Part shown: positions 60,712 to 64,000 of the stretch, in pieces | How the letters are laid out: every line of letters starts with the position of its first letter | Numbering within the stretch: position 1 is the first letter of the stretch | DNA from: CAYWRO01 sp964460345 | GTDB lineage: Bacteria; Planctomycetota; Phycisphaerae; Phycisphaerales; UBA1924 | Length of the DNA stretch: 64,000 bases | Direction of reading: 5' to 3' | Assembly: GCA_964460345.1 (NCBI GenBank) | Contig: CAYWRO010000002.1 | Location: forward strand, 1-64,000 | Program-made: the position numbers and the translations under genes | Notes under the pieces: generated by a model | Seen by the model: only the letters and a program-made list of their open reading frames with translations | Database searches by the model: none | What the model was told of the DNA's origin: nothing

Positions 60712-61857
60712 TCAGGACTGCTTCGTCACCGCTCTAATGCCTGCCTCAATCCCGTCCACCATCGCCCGCACGTTGTACTTCTCCGCCACGGTTCGCAGTG
60801 CTCCATCTGATAGCTGGGCGCGCACCCCAACATCGCCGATCACTGCGCCAATCTTCCGAGCCAGGTCGTCGGCATCACCCGCGGCGTAAAGCAAACCGTT
60901 CACGCCATCCTCCACCGCGTCAATCTCCGGCCCCTGCCGCGCCGCATCGTCCGTCGTCACCACCGGCAGCCCGTACCCCATCGCGTGCAGCACGCTGAGG
61001 CCGACAGAGTTTGGAAAGCAGAATGCCGTCGCGCTTAGGTAGTATGGCGCGAGCTCCTCCTCATCGTACAACGCCCCAGCAAACTCTACATGCTCTGCCA
61101 GGCCCAGCTCCTGTGAAAGCTCCTTCAAACGCGGCACATCCGGGCCGGCTCCAACGAGAGCTACACGCAGGTCGGGATGGTTAGCTCGCAACTTCGCCGC
61201 CGCACGAAGGAGTAGATCTACACGCCGCTCCGGCCCCAGTCTCGACACGAACAGTAACACCGGACCTTGCTCGAACCCGTGCTCGACCTGAAACCGACTC
61301 AGGCGCTCTGGGTCCTGACGCCATACCGCGGCGGCCTCGCGCGCTGGTTCAAGGTCCAGGCTGTTCGGGGCCACGAACACCCGTGCTGCATCAAAGCCCG
61401 CTTCAACAAGCCGTTTCGCCTCGCGGAAGCTGTACAACATGACGCCGTCGGCCTGCTTCGCAACCCATCGCCGTACGCGCGTCTTCGCTCCCGTATCCGA
61501 TTTGGAGAAGCCGTGCCCCCAGACGATCGTCCGTACTCCCCGTCGCCGGGCGCGACGAAGAGCCGGCACCAACGACAGATAGTGCACGTCCCAGGACAAC
61601 ACCGCCACGTCCGCTCTTCCATCGCACGCCTGCATCATTGCCGGATGCCAGTAGAGCGGGTGGCCCCCGATTGCACATCGCTTCAACGGCACCAACCGCC
61701 CGGTGAAACCCGCCGGGTCGACATTCGGCACCTCCGGCAACTCCCCGTAGAGAACGGTCAGCTCGATCGCCGTCCGACTCGCCAGTTCGCGGAACACGGG
61801 CACGCGGTACTTCGGCAAGGAGGGCTGCTGCACGTAAACCTGAGTCATGGTGTCCAT
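60712..61857 (-). CDS. glycosyltransferase family 4
   Basis: 381 residues. VYVQQPSLPKYRVPVFRELA, TIVWGHGFSKSDTG, FVAPNSLDLEPAREAA, VLLFVSRLGPERRVDLLLRA, VALVGAGPDVPRLKEL and YYLSATAFCFPNSVGLSVLH (donor site) mark a GT-B GT4 enzyme. The usual E-x7-E appears only as SVGLSVLHAMGYGLPVV, so donor binding may differ. ATG 61857 or 61848 are both possible; ribosome sites are weak. It pairs with the downstream methyltransferase. Confidence 0.85.
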   Translation of the reverse strand: MDTMTQVYVQQPSLPKYRVPVFRELASRTAIELTVLYGELPEVPNVDPAGFTGRLVPLKRCAIGGHPLYWHPAMMQACDGRADVAVLSWDVHYLSLVPALRRARRRGVRTIVWGHGFSKSDTGAKTRVRRWVAKQADGVMLYSFREAKRLVEAGFDAARVFVAPNSLDLEPAREAAAVWRQDPERLSRFQVEHGFEQGPVLLFVSRLGPERRVDLLLRAAAKLRANHPDLRVALVGAGPDVPRLKELSQELGLAEHVEFAGALYDEEELAPYYLSATAFCFPNSVGLSVLHAMGYGLPVVTTDDAARQGPEIDAVEDGVNGLLYAAGDADDLARKIGAVIGDVGVRAQLSDGALRTVAEKYNVRAMVDGIEAGIRAVTKQS

Positions 61858-62061
61858 CGGCCAAAAACCGCCCCGCGCAACTCTAGACCGTTCAACAAGA
61901 TGCGTTGCGACGCTCGCCCGTCCGAGAACTCCGCCCGGCGAGAACCTGTACCAGTCCCAACGTTCTTCCAATTCGGCCGCCGCGCCAGCCGTGCCCACCA
62001 CACTCGGCTTTGTGTCGATAAACCGGTAGGATTGACCGGGTCACGAAGGATGGAGAACCCG

Positions 62062-63483
62062 ATGATGTTCTGTAACTGGCTCGCCTGCGCTGCCGCCACG
62101 CTCGCTGTGGCCGGCGCAGACACCTCTCCGCCCGGCTCGCAACCCGATGAGTCAAACGCCCCCGTGGCAGTCGTCTCGCAGCCCGGCCGGCCTCGAATCA
62201 CCATCGCCTTTTCGCCGCATCACCTGCCGGCCACCACGGCGCCCGCCAGTGCCAGGCTCTTACACTCCGCGGAGGGCTCCCTGACGTCCGGAGCCCCGTC
62301 GCCGGTCACAGGGCCTCGAACGACAAGGCTCCCCTCTCTGAGGGTTCATCAAAGGCTTCCATCACGCGCTGGCGCCGCGACTCAGCGTGGCGCCAGCGTC
62401 CCTATCCCAGCCACGGCGACCCCGACACGGCAGCGGGTTGTCGCATCGGCCGTTCCCGATCAGCCTCCGGGCGAGCGCCCGAGAGTCGTCGCTGGCGGCT
62501 GGGCGCCCCAGGAGCCGTTCACAGTTCATGCTGACATCCAGTCGTATGTTCATGAACTGCGCGGCAGCATCCCTGTCCACCTTGGCAATGCCCCCATCCA
62601 GCGTGATGTCTATCTCATCACCGACGGCTACGGCCTCTACCCCAAGGCCGGCCCGCACATGATCGCCATGGATCCGAGCTATACCCGTCGGCACCTGGCC
62701 AAGCTGCGCCACGACATTGACTGGCACGTGCCCAAGGACACGCCCGTCCTCTGTGTGCTCGACTGGGAGTCCTGGTGGCCCGTCTGGGAGCGGAACGAGG
62801 ATGAGCCCAGTTCCGCGGGCCACGATGCCGCAGATCTGGACTTCAAGAGCGACTGGCGCGACTACATCCGTCAACACCGTCCCCGCTTGATCGAGGGCCT
62901 CACTCCCGAAGAGCAGGAACGTGTTTTCAAGCAGACTTTCGAGGCCGAGGCCCAGAAGTTCTTCCTGGCCACGCTCGCCGAGTGCAAGCGCATCCGCCCC
63001 CAGGCCACCTGGGGCGTTTACGCCCTGCCGTTCCGCTCCTATTGGGACTACCGCGACGAAGAGAAGGCCGCCACGCTGCGCGAGCACAACGACGACCTGG
63101 CGTGGCTCTGGCCGGTCGTGGACTTCATTGCGCCCAGCATCTACTGCTTCTACAAATCCTGCGAGTCCGGGTGTGAGAACACACCAGCCGAAGACCGCGC
63201 CTACATCGAGGCGAACCTCGCTGAAGCGCTCCGGGTCGCCGACGGCAAGCCCGTCTACGCCTACATCTGGGGCAAGTACCACTCCTCAAACCCCACGTAC
63301 GGTTCACAGTTCCTCAACGAGGTCAATCTGACCAATCGTTTCCAGATCCCCTTTGAAATGGGTCTGGACGGTGTCATCCTCTTTGAACTGATCCGGACCG
63401 ATGCCGAGGCGCGCGAGTTCGAGACCTATTTCAACCAGAGCATCGTCCCCGAGATCGACCGCGTTCTCACCGCCCCGCGATGA
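62062..63483 (+). CDS. GH56 (hyaluronidase-family) homologue, exported
   Basis: 473 residues. A short signal (MMFCNWLACAAATLAVAGAD) and a Pro/Ser/Thr-rich linker of about 120 residues precede the catalytic-like domain. That domain has GYGLYPKAGP, LAKLRHDIDWHVP, then CVLDWESWWPVWERNE (the DWE pair at about 234-236 matches the GH56 acid and its neighbour), QATWGVYALPF, NDDLAWLWPVVDFIAPSIYC and FYKSCE. This order is that of animal and venom hyaluronidases. It would cleave β-1,4 linkages in a glycosaminoglycan-like polymer; the natural substrate here is unknown. ATG 62062 has GGAG six bases upstream. It lies within the glycan locus. Confidence 0.8.
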   Translation: MMFCNWLACAAATLAVAGADTSPPGSQPDESNAPVAVVSQPGRPRITIAFSPHHLPATTAPASARLLHSAEGSLTSGAPSPVTGPRTTRLPSLRVHQRLPSRAGAATQRGASVPIPATATPTRQRVVASAVPDQPPGERPRVVAGGWAPQEPFTVHADIQSYVHELRGSIPVHLGNAPIQRDVYLITDGYGLYPKAGPHMIAMDPSYTRRHLAKLRHDIDWHVPKDTPVLCVLDWESWWPVWERNEDEPSSAGHDAADLDFKSDWRDYIRQHRPRLIEGLTPEEQERVFKQTFEAEAQKFFLATLAECKRIRPQATWGVYALPFRSYWDYRDEEKAATLREHNDDLAWLWPVVDFIAPSIYCFYKSCESGCENTPAEDRAYIEANLAEALRVADGKPVYAYIWGKYHSSNPTYGSQFLNEVNLTNRFQIPFEMGLDGVILFELIRTDAEAREFETYFNQSIVPEIDRVLTAPR

Positions 63484-63490
63484 CTCCGGC

Positions 63491-64000
63491 TTACGCGGGC
63501 TGAAGGGCCGGCTGCACAGCCGTTCCCTCGCTGTAGGCCTCCAAGTCCGCTTCGGCGTTGGCCTGCTGGCGAATCAGCACGCACACGCGCGCCGCCAGCA
63601 TGAACAGCCAGAAGGGCTCCGGCATCAGGGCGAAGGAGCCCTGCTTGAGCATCAGCAGCAGCGAATATCCGCAGAACGCCCACAGCGCCACGAGCGTGGC
63701 GCGCCTGGACGGGTCCTCACGCACGACCCCCCAGGCGGTGCGGCAATGACGATACAGCCCTACGCAGATCGCCGCGAACAAAAGCACCCCGACCAGCCCA
63801 TGCTCCCCGATCAACTGAATGATCAGGTTGTGCGGGTAGCTGTTGAGCTCCCCCTCCATGCCGGTCGCCGCGGCGGACGCTGCCGTCCCAAGTCCAATGA
63901 AGAAGGAGTATGGGTGAGAGGGCATTTGACCCAGCAGCGAGAGCCAGACGTACGTGCGGGCGGCGATCCCCTCGTTGAACTGCGCCGAACTCCACCGATC
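63491..64000 (-). CDS. O-antigen ligase/polymerase family protein (Wzy/WaaL), partial
   Basis: The last 169 residues are visible; the start lies beyond the window. FNEGIAARTYVWLSLLGQMP, SYPHNLIIQLIGEHGLVGVL (the PHN and GE pattern of the conserved domain), AAICVGLYRHC and two more helices (ALWAFCGYSLLLMLKQ; EPFWLFMLAARVCVLIRQ) fit the C-terminal half of the O-antigen ligase family. Members join or polymerise lipid-linked sugars in the periplasm. The stop is 7 bases past the convergent GH56-like gene. It supports reading this region as a surface-polysaccharide locus. Confidence 0.8.
   Translation of the reverse strand, partial: DRWSSAQFNEGIAARTYVWLSLLGQMPSHPYSFFIGLGTAASAAATGMEGELNSYPHNLIIQLIGEHGLVGVLLFAAICVGLYRHCRTAWGVVREDPSRRATLVALWAFCGYSLLLMLKQGSFALMPEPFWLFMLAARVCVLIRQQANAEADLEAYSEGTAVQPALQPA

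Overview
The window is GC-rich, densely coded DNA that fits a planctomycete, most probably of the class Phycisphaerae. The pointers are: exported proteins ending in a Cys-flanked dockerin-like module (two copies of roughly GVDVFDLLAYLDxWF, then FPASAGxxC); an LEPR-XLL type N-terminus on an FG-GAP protein; a type IV prepilin-like protein; a PEP-CTERM-like protein; and DCNxNGxxDDC calcium-loop repeats. No phage, IS element, rRNA or CRISPR array was seen. Most of the window reads as ordinary chromosome with many surface or secreted proteins.

Layout. 1-7.5 kb: a surE-like remnant, a Tat-exported TIM-barrel protein, an unknown membrane-anchored protein, an MBL hydrolase carrying an in-frame palindromic repeat, a Cys/Met PLP enzyme followed by a CapD-like dehydratase, and ruvA. 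7.6-26.2 kb: an exported-protein region with a dockerin metalloprotease, VOC protein, FUN14-like protein, GDP-mannose pyrophosphorylase, a 14-blade propeller with dockerin, a prepilin, an M1 peptidase, a 1498-residue repeat protein with dockerin and a VWA protein with dockerin. 26.3-40 kb: YifB/ComM ATPase, dodecin, methyltransferase, Nif3-like protein, hydrolase-NTF2 fusion, the LEPR/FG-GAP propeller, DinB, a rhodanese pair (persulfide dioxygenase type) and ilvE. 40-47.6 kb: ten minus-strand genes, many overlapping by 4-11 bp, holding a DoxX-like protein, a VWA-like protein, a large alanine-rich exported protein, tmk, plsY, a small coiled-coil protein, a toxin-antitoxin pair and a small membrane protein. 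47.8-53.5 kb: tRNA-Leu(UAG), a PEP-CTERM-like protein, ftsK with an unusual acidic tail, and 114-bp tandem repeats. 53.5-64 kb: a surface-polysaccharide locus with a sugar epimerase, three GT4 glycosyltransferases, a GT2-WcaF acyltransferase fusion, a SAM methyltransferase, an SGNH-like dockerin protein, a GH56 (hyaluronidase-family) homologue and the end of an O-antigen ligase/polymerase cut by the window edge.

How the parts fit. The CapD-like dehydratase, the mannose-1-phosphate guanylyltransferase and the 53.5-64 kb locus could together make and export a surface glycan. The five dockerin-tailed proteins share an end module and presumably a common fate outside the cytoplasm, but no cohesin partner is visible. 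The signals most worth following are the palindromic repeat that encodes the same NHGSESxAT peptide inside two unrelated proteins, the dockerin end module with its invariant cysteines, the bacterial GH56 homologue, the fused GT2-WcaF enzyme, the acidic FtsK tail and the 114-bp repeats.
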